NCBI GenBank assembly: GCA_963969595.1 | Contig: OZ018408.1 | Coordinates: forward strand, 35,960,108 to 36,024,107 | Direction: 5' to 3' | Length of the DNA: 64,000 nucleotides | Source of the DNA: Neckera pumila | Taxonomy: Eukaryota > Streptophyta > Bryopsida > Hypnales > Neckeraceae | In this document: in pieces, positions 1 to 11,360 of the stretch | Position numbering within the stretch: position 1 is the first letter of the stretch | Layout: every line of letters starts with the position of its first letter | Notes under the pieces: model-generated | The model's input: the letters and a program-made list of their open reading frames with translations, nothing else | What the model was told of the DNA's origin: nothing | The model's database searches: none | Program-made: the position numbers and the translations under genes

Positions 1-204
1 TTTTCTAGCATTACATGAATTAGTAGGATAAATCAGTAAAATTGCTAGGTTAGAAAGTGAACCAAAATAAACATAACATACAATCACCTTCAATAAGTTT
101 TCAGCTTTCTATTAAATTAAAATCCCAAACTCATATAAACCAAAGATTTGAAATTGTTGCTACTAGTTCAAAATTCCATCAAATTAAAAATTGTAATGTG
201 TAGT

Positions 205-521
205 CATTAGAAAAAAAATTAGCCCTCCAAAGGGTTGCTCCAGATTGACTTGCCAATCTGAAAAAGTACCCCCGGTGAGCACTCAGAGATTCAGAGTGTA
301 TAACTGCTTGCCAAAATAGTCAAATTTTGCAATTTTTGTTTTAATTTTAATTTTTTTTAATAAAATTTTTTACTCGCAAAACTTTTTTTCTGTGCCATTG
401 TCACTACAATTCCAATTGCACGGAAATAGAGGGAAAAAATTTTAGCCCCGAAAAACAAAATTTTAGGATATTTCAAAGGGCTGTGAAGCAGCCCTCTGGA
501 GGCCTAAAATTTTCTCTAATG
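205..521. mobile_element. MITE, CATTAG family (type 1)
   Basis: A short non-autonomous DNA element. The left end reads CATTAG followed by an A-rich run and AGCCCTCCAAAGGG. The right end, reversed, reads CATTAGAGAAAATTTTAGGC and then CTCCAGAGGG. The middle holds an A/T homopolymer tract and the phrase TGTCACTACAATTCC, both shared with the copy at 41183-41570. No transposase is present. Confidence 0.7.
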
Positions 522-631
522 AGAAAGATCAATAGCCTATTTCTAAGATATTAAACATTTGCATATTCAAAATTTTAAAACAATACAAATATAAGATATA
601 GGTGAAATGAAAACTTCAAGCGTGTCCATAG

Positions 632-1360
632 GGGTTGTTGCATGAATGATCTTCCGTTTTTATTCCATTTTGGCTAATACTCCCAATACTATGAGCTTTT
701 GCATACAAATTTTTAAAAATAAAATAAAATATGGATAATTAGTATGACACTAAAAATAGCATATCACCAAAATTTCAAATCTAAAAAAATCTAGGTCAAA
801 AGTTATTCACAAAAAAGATAAGCTGAAATTTTCAAGAAAATAAATACTTTGACGTTTTAATTTGTAGAAAATAGGGAAAATCATTTTAAAAAAAACCCTG
901 AAAAATGCCATTTGGGAAGACTTCATGATAATGAGATTCCACCAAAAAAATAATGTTGAAACCATCTTTAGTGCTCAGAATTGCATGCGCAAAGGAGCCC
1001 TCTTTGCATGGACATAGAGGATATAACATAAAATATTTTTTAATGTCCCTTGGTAGAAACATGACTTCCTACTATGGGAATAGACCATAGAAATTTCAAC
1101 TCCATATCATTAAATTTGGGGACTCCTTATGTAGTAAACCCCCCTAAAATTCAAAATGTGACATATTCGTTTATATGATTTTTAAATATAAAGTGATTTT
1201 TGAATTTTTTTTAAATATAAGATATGATTAAATTCATAAGAAGAACCTCCAATAAAAATTTCAAGCTCATGCAAGTCATGCTTCAAAACTTATTGCAAAA
1301 GGAAGCTTTGACATTGCTTTTGTGCCAATGTTTCAGTACTGGTCTTTCTTGCAATCATCC
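632..1360. mobile_element. Non-autonomous DNA element with GTTGCATGAA ends
   Basis: The left end is GGGTTGTTGCATGAATGATC. The right end, reversed, is GGATGATTGCAAGAAAGACC. ATAG flanks both ends and may be a 4-base target duplication. The full length is collinear with 60992-61723, and more loosely with 26905-27600. The interior is AT-rich and non-coding. Confidence 0.65.
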
Positions 1361-2410
1361 ATAGATAATCTTTCCTTTTTTTCACAATTTTTATATGGGG
1401 TTAAGATCAAAGAAGTTAGTCAACCATGTTAATTTCTCATATTTAGTGAGCACTATATATACTCTTGCTAACATTTAAATCTCTAAATTGCAAGTAGTTT
1501 CAATGAAAGAGCTCCAATATTTTAATGGATATGATTAAGTGAAGTAGACAACTACAAGAAGGATGCATACAAGAAAGTATATGAACCCATTGAAGGTAAG
1601 TATATAATGACCATATCCTAAAAGCCTCCAAATAAACATCTAAAATGCTAGATTGGCTACTTGAGATTAATCCCTTTTAATTTTATATTAACCCTAGTAA
1701 ACATATTTTTATTTCATTTTTCTTTGGCAATGCAAACTAACATGATTTTTATTCAAATTATAAGTCTCTTTACATCCATAAATATGCATAAACATATAAA
1801 AGTATGTATGCTAACTCATTTTCTCATTCAAATATACATGCATTCATCCAAAATGGAGCAATATTCTTTAAAGATCGAGTTTGTAGCAATTTTGCAACTT
1901 CATTCATTGCAATGAATGAATTCCGCATCACAAAATATTTGCATATTAACATGAATTTGCTAAACTAACAATAGTCCAATACTTTTGCAATTCCGGGCTT
2001 TTATTTTGGGCGAAATAGTGCCAGATTGTACTAGAAAGCAATAATTTGACTAAAAAATGACGACAAATGCCAGTGAAGTTGAGTGGCAAAAAAACTTCAA
2101 ATTAAGAAAAAATCTTTGATGAAATTGCTAGATTGTAGATGAAATCAATATTTTGGATATGTGATATGTGCTAATTTGATATTTTCTATCCAATATGTGG
2201 ATGAATGTTGAAGTTTGAAGCACCACTATATCACCAACTATGAAAAATGAAAAAAACAAACAAAGAAAAACTGTTTGGCATCTTTGAAAACATGTGTCCT
2301 GAAACATAACTCCATAGTCCGTACGTCTCCTCGATATTAGACCTTTACACAAATTTTGACCCCAGAATCTTGCCAATATTAACATTTCATTTAGCAATAA
2401 ATTGCTCAAA
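1361..2410. other. AT-rich intergenic DNA, no gene seen
   Basis: No reading frame here has coding character, and no family member of the repeats described elsewhere was recognised. The longest frames are AT-driven and hydrophobic by composition. Confidence 0.5.
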
Positions 2411-3300
2411 AAAATGACTGCGCGCCAGTCGCCGAACTATCATATATGAAGGCTTCTCCAAGGCTTCCTTAACATGAGCGTGAAGAGGACCTCCGCATCG
2501 TTATCAATGTACTGAAGGATCCGAGTGTAAAGAGCTCCTAACATAAAAGTGCACACTATCAGTGCAGTGAGTGAGCAATCGCACGTTGAACACTCACGAG
2601 TCACGACGGTAGTCCTCAGTTACTCCATCACTAGAGTCACAGGATCACGCGGACTGAAGCCAGCCCAGCCTGGTGCAATGAACTGCCAATTCTCTTGTAC
2701 CAGGAACCCAAAAGACCTACAGTACAGTACTGCCGTTCAATGCAAAAGAAGTACCAACGGTACTGCAATTCAAAGCAAAATCTAGACGACATACTGAGTA
2801 GTCCTATATCGTGGGACCCGGAAGCTAAGTGTGGAATAAGTGTGGAACCCGCGGGACTTGAAGATGATCAATCGGTAACATTTAACAACAGGAGAAGGAG
2901 GGTCCGGACCGCCGGAGCTAGTGAACTGGAATGCAATAATAACTGATGAAGCTTCAGTTCCATGAGTACATGGCTACATGCATGATGACAGGCGGCATTG
3001 GATTCACCGCATGCCTGGCGAGTGAGTGGGATACTTGGAACGAGGGACGGACGGTTGCGCAGGAGGCGCCCGGATTCTGGGATTCGAGGGTTCCACGCTT
3101 CCAGCTTCCTGGGAACGAGGCGGCTCCAAAAGTTTGGGATTCATTAATTTCATTGATGCGCTGAAAGTGAGCTTCCCTGGAGTGATGAAGATCTTTTGAG
3201 TGATTTGCCATGCTGTGTTTTGAAACCTTGGAATTTGAGTTTGGAGAGTTTTCAGGAAACGCATTCAAGGAGTTCCATTATGATTTCACTTTTGTGAGTT
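2411..3300. other. GC-richer block of unknown nature
   Basis: Base composition rises clearly above the flanks. Short open frames occur on both strands (for example 2954-3268 minus and 2946-3164 plus), but none is recognisable and no consistent splice chain was found. It could be a gene relic, an unrecognised element, or a distal regulatory or leader exon of the gene starting at 5333. Confidence 0.25.
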
Positions 3301-4540
3301 CAGAGACACTACATTTTAGAAGGCAAAACTACTCCTAAAATGCCTTCTCAAACTAGAAGTTAAGTCCAATGTTATGAACAGTTTTCCAGAACTTAGAAGT
3401 TTGCTGTCCCTTTCTTAAATCTCCCTCCAAAAATTTGACCTGCCAATAGTTCAGGTTGATTCTTTTTTTGCCACTATTACACATTTCCATGAAGAATTTC
3501 AAAATTTCTATTATCTTTTATACAAGCACAAGGAGATCGGGGACGCTTTACCCCCCAGTGCAAATATGGAGGTGTAATTTGATACACACACAAACTTTCT
3601 TAAAAACAAAAAGGGAGGGGGGGGGGCAACTTACCCCCCACACATTTGTACTGGGGAGGAGGTAAAGCCTCCTTGACCTCCCTATGAAGGTTTATAAAGT
3701 TTGATTGATTTTGTATGTATGAACTTTTGCTCTTAGAGCAATAGAACATTGTCACCAACTCCACAAAAATAGACCACTGCATGAAGAAGTGGTAAGGCAT
3801 CATGAGATGTGGCGATGCATTTAAGACTTGATGCTTTGTACTTCACTAACATTCTACCCTTTCTTCCCACACCTCTCACTAGCTTCCAAGTCTTCCATTG
3901 AGGTCATAGTTAAAGTTGATCAAGTTGACGTGAGTGTCTAATTGCCCAATATTGTGCCATTTTTACCTGCATAGGTGCCGCAAGTGTGAGAGTGATAGGA
4001 AGAACAACACAACTTTGAACGTGACGTGATGTTGGTATGGTGCCATTTTTCCCACACAGACGCAGCAAGCCTAGTGGCATTGCTGAGGCCTTGTAGTGAG
4101 ACTGGTGGCGATGCTCTTAGTGTCCAAGGTTGAACTGGGTATCTGCAAGGCCTCTCCAAGAGACATGATGAGAGATAAAGAATATCAATCAGATATCTTC
4201 CAAAAGATCCGCAGTCTAAGCTTTCCCTATACAAATATTTCATACCTGTCCAGCACTAGTATCTACATCCATATGCACTGTGGATGAAGCACACTACTTA
4301 TAGATTCAAGAGCAAAAAATAACTCATTCAGAAATATGTCCATTCATCCTTAAATTGATTCCCTCCCAAGATGTTGTAGCAACTAAGCAATTCCATCCAC
4401 TGATAACTGGTTAAAGAAGCATACATCACCAAGTATTCCCTCAACATATGCTTGTACTCCGTATCAATTTTCAGCATATTATTCTTATATGTGTTTTTTA
4501 AGCGAATGATCGCCCAGAATACCAACATTCCGAAACGGAG
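3301..4540. other. Intergenic DNA, no gene seen
   Basis: Mostly AT-rich. It includes a G run near 3615 and an imperfect inverted pair around 3552-3662 sharing CCCCCCA/TGGGGAGG-like stretches. Small frames near 3938-4287 are not recognisable. Confidence 0.4.
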
Positions 4541-5150
4541 GGAAAGGCATTAAGGCTCCCCAGGAGGGCCGGGCTCTCCAGCCAATCCTGGCCTCCTTTC
4601 GGTGTCGAGCCGCTGCGTAGCGTCCCACGTCGGCGACAATTCCGCTTGTCTACTCCTTAAAATGCCTCTTCCGCGTCCTTCGAGGATTCGACCGTCGCCT
4701 CTCTCTGTATCTCGTAACAGATGTCCTCGCCGTCCCGTCCCTAACTTAGCTTGCTAGACCAGGTCCAGTGAGCTTTGGGGCTTCAGTTTGGGTACACTTT
4801 GAATTGGTACTTCCCGGGTTCCCGAACACACATAGATTCGCACCTCCTTCTACGCGCAGCGGTTGTAGACTTCGTTGGAAAGACTTGATTCCCGACTTGG
4901 TAGATTCTACGGAGTACTTGCTATGATTCGCAAGTAGTGCCTTGCAGCGAGTAAAACATTCCCATGGAATTCCACCTCGTGGCGTGCACACTCAAGGTGC
5001 ATCACTTGAAAATAGTGTGAGTCAATGCAAGCACATTGGTGTGACTTCGAGTTCAGCTAGTTGGTGTGTAGTGGGATCATTACGACCAACCCGAGTGTGA
5101 TAAGCCATTGCTTGATTTTGAGAGGATTTTAAGGAATCAAGCCAGCCACG
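4541..5150 (+). promoter_or_regulatory. Probable promoter and 5' leader of the UspA-domain gene
   Basis: A GC-rich stretch with CpG and an ACGT core in CCCACGTCGGC (about 4625-4635) lies upstream of the first coding exon and contrasts with the AT-rich DNA to its left. Pyrimidine-rich sequence near 4690-4740 suits a plant transcription start region. No TATA box was assigned with confidence. Placement rests on composition and position only. Confidence 0.4.
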
Positions 5151-5258
5151 ATGCGGGACGATGTTTTTGAGATGGTAGAGAGTATTACTATGTCTAGGCG
5201 GCTGCAGATTCTCCAGTCAGTCATGGACGTTAATGTTTTCATCGCGGTTCTGTTATAG
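5151..5258 (+). CDS. Upstream ORF (35 codons) in the leader
   Basis: An ATG at 5151 opens a 35-codon frame closing with TAG at 5256-5258, about 75 bases before the main start at 5333. The predicted peptide begins MRDDVFEMVE. If this DNA is in the mRNA leader, the frame would be translated before the main ORF and could damp its translation. The peptide matches nothing I know, and leader status is inferred. Confidence 0.3.
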   Translation: MRDDVFEMVESITMSRRLQILQSVMDVNVFIAVLL

Positions 5259-5332
5259 AGTGGGTAAGAGATTTACTAGGAACTGAGTGGTCCTCCGACC
5301 GTACTTCCTTTTTGAGTCGGAGGGTTAGGACA

Positions 5333-8300
5333 ATGGAGCATCTCATCAGTTTGCAAAGCTCGGGGAGCCGGAATATTGGTGAGCCTGCTGCGCCGAGGCC
5401 TGCGGGCATGCACCAGGGCGCCGTGCTGGTCGTGCTGGACGTGAACAAGGGGGTTCACCCGGGGGCTCTTTACTGGGCGCTTGCCAATGTGGTGCACAAA
5501 GGCGACACGGTGAAGATATTGGGAATCATTACCCACATTCCGAATTCCTGTAAGGCCTTATCTGATTCACTAATGCGCTATGCCATTGTCAGAGTTTTAA
5601 CAATAATTGGGGTGTAAAGAAAAGTAATGCAGTTGTAATGAGAAACGTAGAAGCTGAGATTCTTGTGAAATTCCAGACAGGTACTCTCTGGTTAGCTTCG
5701 AGATACAGGCAATGCTCGAAGACCTTAATCTTGAAATTGGACATAGCAGTAATATTGAGGGTACACTTTTTGAAAAACTTAAAGCAGGTTGGCCTACAAA
5801 ATAGGGTCCACTGTGCAGTGTGCTTATACTGTGCCACAGAAAAATGGTTTGCAAGATATATTCCTCGGTACTGATTCCTTCACAAAGATGCCATTAGTGA
5901 TGTTTTTCAAAAATGATGGACGTGGCTCCAGTCATATCTTCTGCTGCATTCCGGTTAGACGCCTCTTATTCATTAAGTTCGTACATATTCTTGCACATTA
6001 GTGTTAATGGTTCCGATGAGATCGATCGGTTACGAGACCACAGTCGGTGGGCTAACTCAGCACCCGCTTTCTTTTTCTTTTTTTTGGCAGTGGGGTTTAT
6101 GATGCGAGTCGATAAATCGATTCGGAATAATCCCAACATCATGGAGCTCCAGTTCGAAATCGCCACCAAGAAGGAGGCCATTTGGAGAACGAACCACATA
6201 AACGAGTGGAGCCTGAGAGCCGGGGTACGACGCACACTTTCCTCATTCTCCTCTCATTTCATCCACTGTAATTTCCTTTGCCAGTCTGCTAGCTGCTGTA
6301 GCTTCTTACACCGATCAAGAATCTAAGTTATCTAACAATGGCAGTGCTGACACACAGGTGAAGATGGACGTCGATGTTAAAGCCGGAAACTATCCCAAAG
6401 TGATCGCCACCGACGAAGCCAAATCGATCGGCGCCTACCATGTCGTTCTGGACAAGTAAGAAACCCCACCATATCCTCAAATGCTTTTGTTATTTCCGAG
6501 AATGTCAGTGTGCCAAAATGTGACATTCGTCACAAGGGTCAAGAGTTTGCCATGGAGGAAATGGAACAGAGTTTACATCGCAATTGAACCATTACACAAG
6601 GGACTCATATGCATTTCCTTGTCTCACTTTCCCCAGTGCGAGTGACTTTCACACAGGGGAAAGTCACAGGTTTGTCACTCACACGGGAAAGTGAGACAGG
6701 GAAATGCATGAGTCCCATGGCCTTGTGTTACCACATTAACACATCAACACCTCCTAAGTGGTAAACTCCGCTTCTTGTAAACTCTTAAAACTCCCTTGTG
6801 CACGTGCAGAAAATGGGCCTTTCAAGTGCCCAACTGAACCTGAGACCTAGGTCGAGTATAGATCGAAGATTTCATATGAGTCTCTCCAGTTCCAGATGGG
6901 CGTCCCAAACTCCACCGGTTCCTAGCTAGTTGAGGCCATTTGTTTGTATTCGGAAATGCGCAGATATTGTGACATTGCGGCAATGTCACGAATATGACTA
7001 TGCACCAATTGCTCTGAATTCTTGAAACAAAATTTTCACGGTTCCTAGTTGCGACCATATGTTTCTCAAACTCCTGCATAGTTGGGGAGAACTCGAAGAA
7101 TGGGCAGAGTCTAACGAATTGAACACTCTTTCTGCTTCCCCAGGAACATGAAGAAGGACCGGAAGTACTTCATAGACAACCTCACCTGCTTCGTCTCCCG
7201 TTTCCGCAGCGGCGGCGGCGTGGACACCATCCGCTCCTACGCCGTTTCCAGCAAACTCCCCCCGATGACACCCAAAAACAGCTCCTTTCACTCCCAACTG
7301 AGCAAAGACTCCGACGTCAGTCGTAGCAGCAGTGGTGGAAGCTCAGGACGCCTAGGGGCCTCCTCCATGTCTTCGACGTCGTTCGAACTCCTCGGGGGCG
7401 AGTCCAGCGACGAGTTTAGTACGCAGGAAGGGGATCCTTTGCCTGCGCCTAGTACTGGCGAGTCCATGGAGAGGCCTTTGGGGAACGAGCTCGAGCTCAA
7501 GATAAGAACTGCCGGGACTGGTGTCGCAGCGCCGCCGCCGTTGTTTCATTTGCTGCGAGGGCCTCTGGTGGAGAACGGGGACCAGTTTTATAACTGTGTG
7601 AAGGTGAACCCGTTGCGGAATCCAGTGGCTATCAGTCGGTCTGATTTCGACCAGGGGCCTCTTACTCCTAGACGTAAGTTAAGGGAGCCGACCCATTCCC
7701 AATCATCACCCCATTTCTGCTCTGTAGACTGTTCTCTTTCCGATCAGCAGGAGAATCACTGTCATTAATTACAACACGGTTCCGATGCAGTGGTGGCGCA
7801 TTATGATTGGCTACAAGATGATCAATATTGCAACCAACCCTTGGTGGATTTGTAACCAAACCCTTGGTCGGGAATAGGGAGGTCTATATAACAAGTATAG
7901 GTCGAGTAGATTCTTCAGCAAAAAAATTCATAGTAATTATGTTTTGAGAAATAAAAATCTGAAAAATTATGGGAACCTTCTCAATTCAATTTCTACACAT
8001 AGGAAAATTCCTCCTTTGAATAACCCCACCCTGCAGATATGCGTAATTGCTTAAATGGTCGACAATGGGTCGGCTTCCTTAAGCTTTCTCTCTTGTTTGC
8101 TTTGCTTGCATTCCCTGTCGCCGGGGTTGTACGTCTTCCTGACAGACAGAACTTATACCCACTGGTAGACCATCAATGCGGTTTAGAGTCTATCAGTGGT
8201 CGTATGTTTCAGTATGTTGGGGAACCAATGTCCACTGGTAGACCGTCTATGCCGTTGCCCATGTACATTCATCCATGTGCAGATGAATGTCACAATTGTG

Positions 8301-8795
8301 GTGCTTCGAGTCGTGCCAAAATATCGAGATTGACGATGTATGTTTACAGCATTGTGCACTTGCTTGGTCCTTTGTAACAAGGATACCATTTCTAACGAGT
8401 GCGCCCATCCTTTTACAGAGGGCCAAAGAATCCCACACCAGCAACTGAACAGCCTCAACGGCTGGAAAGGCAAGATCAACGTGGCTCCGGAGATGGGTCG
8501 TAGTAAGATGGGTAACCAAGCCCTCGCCACAACGCTGCTAACGCAAGCCTCCTTCAACGGTTACCGCAAACCACAGCAGCAGCGTGAACCAGACAAGATC
8601 AGCATGGACATGCACTGGCCTCTGATGCACTTGGCCGACTATCAACGCGGATCCCAGGTACGGTTGGCCAACGGTGTGCTTCTTCACTTGGCTTCGCAAA
8701 GCTCCCTGCAATGCTTCCGACCCGCCGCTAGAAAACCCCGCCTTGTGCCTCCGGCCTCGGGGCTCAACTATGACGACATGATTGACTCCGACTAG
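5333..8795 (+). CDS. UspA/adenine-nucleotide alpha-hydrolase-like domain protein, five exons, no kinase domain
   Basis: Exons are 5333-5549, 6091-6224, 6358-6455, 7144-7673 and 8419-8795. All introns are GT-AG and every junction keeps frame, giving 451 residues and a TAG stop. Residues about 28-70 (GAVLVVLDVNKGVHPGALYW, then ALANVVHKGDTVKILGI) form the first strand-helix-strand of an adenine-nucleotide alpha-hydrolase/UspA fold. Residues about 130-165 (DEAKSIGAYHVVLDK, then KKDRKYFIDNL) match the last part of the domain found N-terminal to a plant receptor-like kinase family (SELMODRAFT_444075-like inactive kinases). Those proteins usually run on into a kinase domain. Here a Ser-rich linker (about 185-240) and an unfamiliar C-terminus end the protein. 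The function is probably nucleotide or stress-signal binding in the cytosol, by family inference only. The start is the first ATG after an in-frame stop region. Confidence is high for the gene and moderate for the domain. Confidence 0.8.
6592..6730. repeat. Long intronic fold-back (MITE-like hairpin)
   Basis: Inside intron 3 of the UspA-domain gene, ACACAAGG-GACTCAT and TGCATTTCC-TGTCTCACTTT recur as a near-perfect inverted copy, giving arms of about 55 bases around a very short loop. Weaker outer pairing (CACAAGGG..AGAGTTT) may extend it to about 6531-6815. It is most likely a MITE. A small-RNA precursor is possible but unproven. Confidence 0.7.
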
Positions 8796-9388
8796 AGGAC
8801 GGGCGCTCATCCTGCCTTTGGAGGTGCACTTGCGCTGCCTCTTTCATTTCGGGGTTCATTGGTTTCGCAGTGAGAGTTGAATTGAATCTGTCTTGCGTAT
8901 TTTGGTGGAGATTGTGGAATTTACAGTACTTTGGAGAGCCTGACGGCCCTTGTTGCAATCTTGCTTTTATTTGGTCCCTCTTTTAGAAGTCTTTGTGAGT
9001 GGATGTTCCATTAGGGTGCAGTTGGAAATCATGGTTTGTGCTAGTCGAGGAGTGCAGATAGTAAATGCAGAATGTGGACTGATGTTTTTGAGTTATTACA
9101 CATTGATGATTTTGCAGGAGATTTCCAGAAATTTCATTATGGCTGCAATCTTGTACATTTTCCATGAGTTTTGAGGAAGACCGACCGACTTCATACCTCC
9201 TTCGGCATGTAGCATCTCATTTTATTTTTCAAGACGGTCCATTCCTTCTGGCCGATGGGCCAGTGACAACTCTCTCGCCTGATGATTTGAAGAGTTTTTG
9301 TCAGAGTTGAGTCGGTTTTGTAGCCAGACAGATATCATTTACTCGTTGCCAGAGGCTGTAGATAGTATGTATCAATGTTCATCATATA

Positions 9389-10273
9389 ATGAAGGCTGAA
9401 GCGCTAGTGGAACTTGGGAAGTTTCATTTTCTTGGAGTAGGCAGAGTTCATCTTCAGAATATCAAGTTTGCAGCGAGTGTGTCAGGTAAGCAAATTCTTA
9501 CCATTATTTTATGACGTTCCTAGAAACGCTTTTTACCATAGAACCAAAATTTCGTTAGAATGGCAGTATTCCACAAACCTGGCACTTTTACGTTTACACC
9601 ACGGGTTCTGAAATTTATACCACTCCTAGACTCTAGAGCTAAAGAAGAAAATGAATGGAAAAACAGCGTATGGAATACCACCATTTTAATGGAATTTTCC
9701 TTATAGGAAGGTGTGCATATGGTTATGTATAAGAGGATTCCATGAAGGAAGCAATACTGTAATTCCACAATGTTCAGTACCGTACTCACTAATATCTTAC
9801 AACTTGATTGCACAGATCATCAGTTGCAGCTGCAGGATATGTCTTGGGCCTTCGAGAGATTTCAATCCCAGCTCGTGAATTGAAGGTAAGGGCTAACTTC
9901 AAATTATTGCAACTGTAGACATCCCTGATGTCCCCAGTGTTTCCTCTCCTGCATTGTTGTCTGTCGAGAATGTCCAGTTTGAACTTGGTCATGATGGGAT
10001 TTAGCTGACATTGCAGTGGTGATTGGTGAATGCTGTATTTTCTGTGCTTGTTTCATCCTGTAACTGAAACATCTCAACAGTCAACATGATTGAAGAATTT
10101 GTGTGTGTCCAACACAGATAATTGCAGAACTGATGCACGATTCTTCACCGGGAGGTTGCCAAGGTGATTTGCCCAAGGTGCAATACAATGGAAAGAGGAC
10201 AGGACAGAACACGGTTTCAGTTTGCCTCAAATCACTTTTAAGAATCTTTATATCTTCGACATTTCATGGTTAG
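9389..10273 (+). CDS. Candidate three-exon gene for a 104-residue protein with one hydrophobic segment
   Basis: Proposed exons are 9389-9485, 9824-9885 and 10118-10273. Donors are GTAAGC and GTAAGG, acceptors are ATCAG and ACACAG, and phases are compatible at both junctions. The predicted protein begins MKAEALVELGKFHFLGVGRV. A hydrophobic stretch at about residues 27-43 (FAASVSVAAAGYVLGL) could be a membrane segment, followed by REISIPARELK and IIAELMHDSSPGGCQGD. An in-frame TAG at 9359 precedes the chosen ATG. The gene is about 600 bases after the upstream stop on the same strand, so this could instead be spliced 3' UTR of that transcript. I do not recognise the protein. The C-terminal 30 residues look less gene-like and may be mis-spliced. 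Confidence 0.4.
9547..9699. mobile_element. Small MITE with AAAATGGC ends, copy 1
   Basis: The left end (TTTCGTTAGAATGGCAGTAT) and reversed right end (ATTCCATTAAAATGGTGGTA) form about 25-base imperfect inverted repeats. A second copy is at 28584-28744. It sits inside the proposed first intron of the 104-residue-protein gene. Confidence 0.65.
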
Positions 10274-11217
10274 CACACCTTATTTGTAAAGCACCAAGCC
10301 GTGCGAGCAGATTTCGTTAGACATCAGCACAAATTGAGAATTTGCAGTCAGTGGTTAGGGGGAACACTATGTATGAAACCTTGCTGGAGCGCAATGTAAT
10401 GCAAAGTCTGCTTAGTTCCAGCATGAGCTTTAATCAACGAGTGTTGAAGTACTGCTGTCTAATTCTCAGTGTAATTCTTAGTGTATGGGTTCCTTGCATC
10501 CTTATAATGAGACTTTTTTGTACGATGTTGTACCAATAGTTTAGTTAAGGTAAACCAGCCTATGACAGGCAGAATGGCTGGTTTGTCTTGTTGCCATTTT
10601 TGAAAAAAAAAAAAAAAAATTCCATATTAAGACAAACATGAGAAATGCAGTGAGCAATTGACAAAGTATAAATTCGTTATGAATTTTTGAATTGTGTTGC
10701 CCAATTGGCCCAAAACAATCTCTAGACTACCCCAAAACCACCAAAAAGTGTACCCATAATGGTCATCTTACCACCTAAAGTAGTCTCAATATTCCTAACC
10801 TGGCCACAACATTTTCTAATATGGCAATGATATAAAGGAATGCAGAAGTTAGCTCTTGTAATGAACTCACACTAGGTAGAAGTTCCTAAAGTAATCACCA
10901 ATAACTCCATCACCATCACACATGGCATTGATTTTGGCCACTAACCAATCTAATGAAGTCCTAATCTTATTTACTAAATCTGCTATTGGTTGATAGAAGA
11001 TTGGAATAAGTAGTTTTCTAGGTATTTACATTAGGCAGTTTGCCTATCATGGGCTAGTTACCTTATATACCAATAAGGTTGGAGATCTACAAAGCACCCA
11101 TTTAAGTGCTAAAATTAATTTGAGGAGGTTTTTGAAGTATTTTTTAATAAATTTTCTTTCAAAAGACAAATGGAATTGGCATTTAACCCTGGAATATTGC
11201 TAAGGACACTAAGTGTT
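10274..11217. other. Downstream flank and AT-rich intergenic DNA
   Basis: Probable 3' flank of the preceding gene, with an A tract at 10602-10619 and a small dyad AACCAGCC/GGCTGGTT near 10554-10585. No further gene was seen. Confidence 0.4.
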
Positions 11218-11335
11218 CTATGGATGATGAAGAATCCTTCTATGTAAGAGAAAAGTGTAGATGTTCATCCTTGGAATTTTGTGTGAAAAGGGGAGGTCTT
11301 GTATAATAGTTTGACGTCCAATAAATTTACCTTAA
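11218..11335. repeat. Dispersed repeat, GATGTTCATC family, copy 1
   Basis: The block with GATGATGAAGAATCCTTCTA, GTTCATCCTTGGAATTTTGT and TTTGACGTCCAAT recurs at 13625-13775 and 51840-52010. It has no coding potential and its termini were not defined. Confidence 0.55.
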
Positions 11336-11360
11336 ATCATACATGATCACTATTTATAAG

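Noticed and set aside
5913..6326. 137-codon plus-strand frame as a stand-alone gene
   Set aside because: Only 6091-6224 of it is used, as exon 2 of the UspA-domain gene; the rest is intron with a poly-T acceptor tract.
10554..10619. Terminator-like dyad followed by an A tract
   Set aside because: Rho-independent terminators do not apply in a plant nuclear context, and the A tract is on the wrong strand for one.
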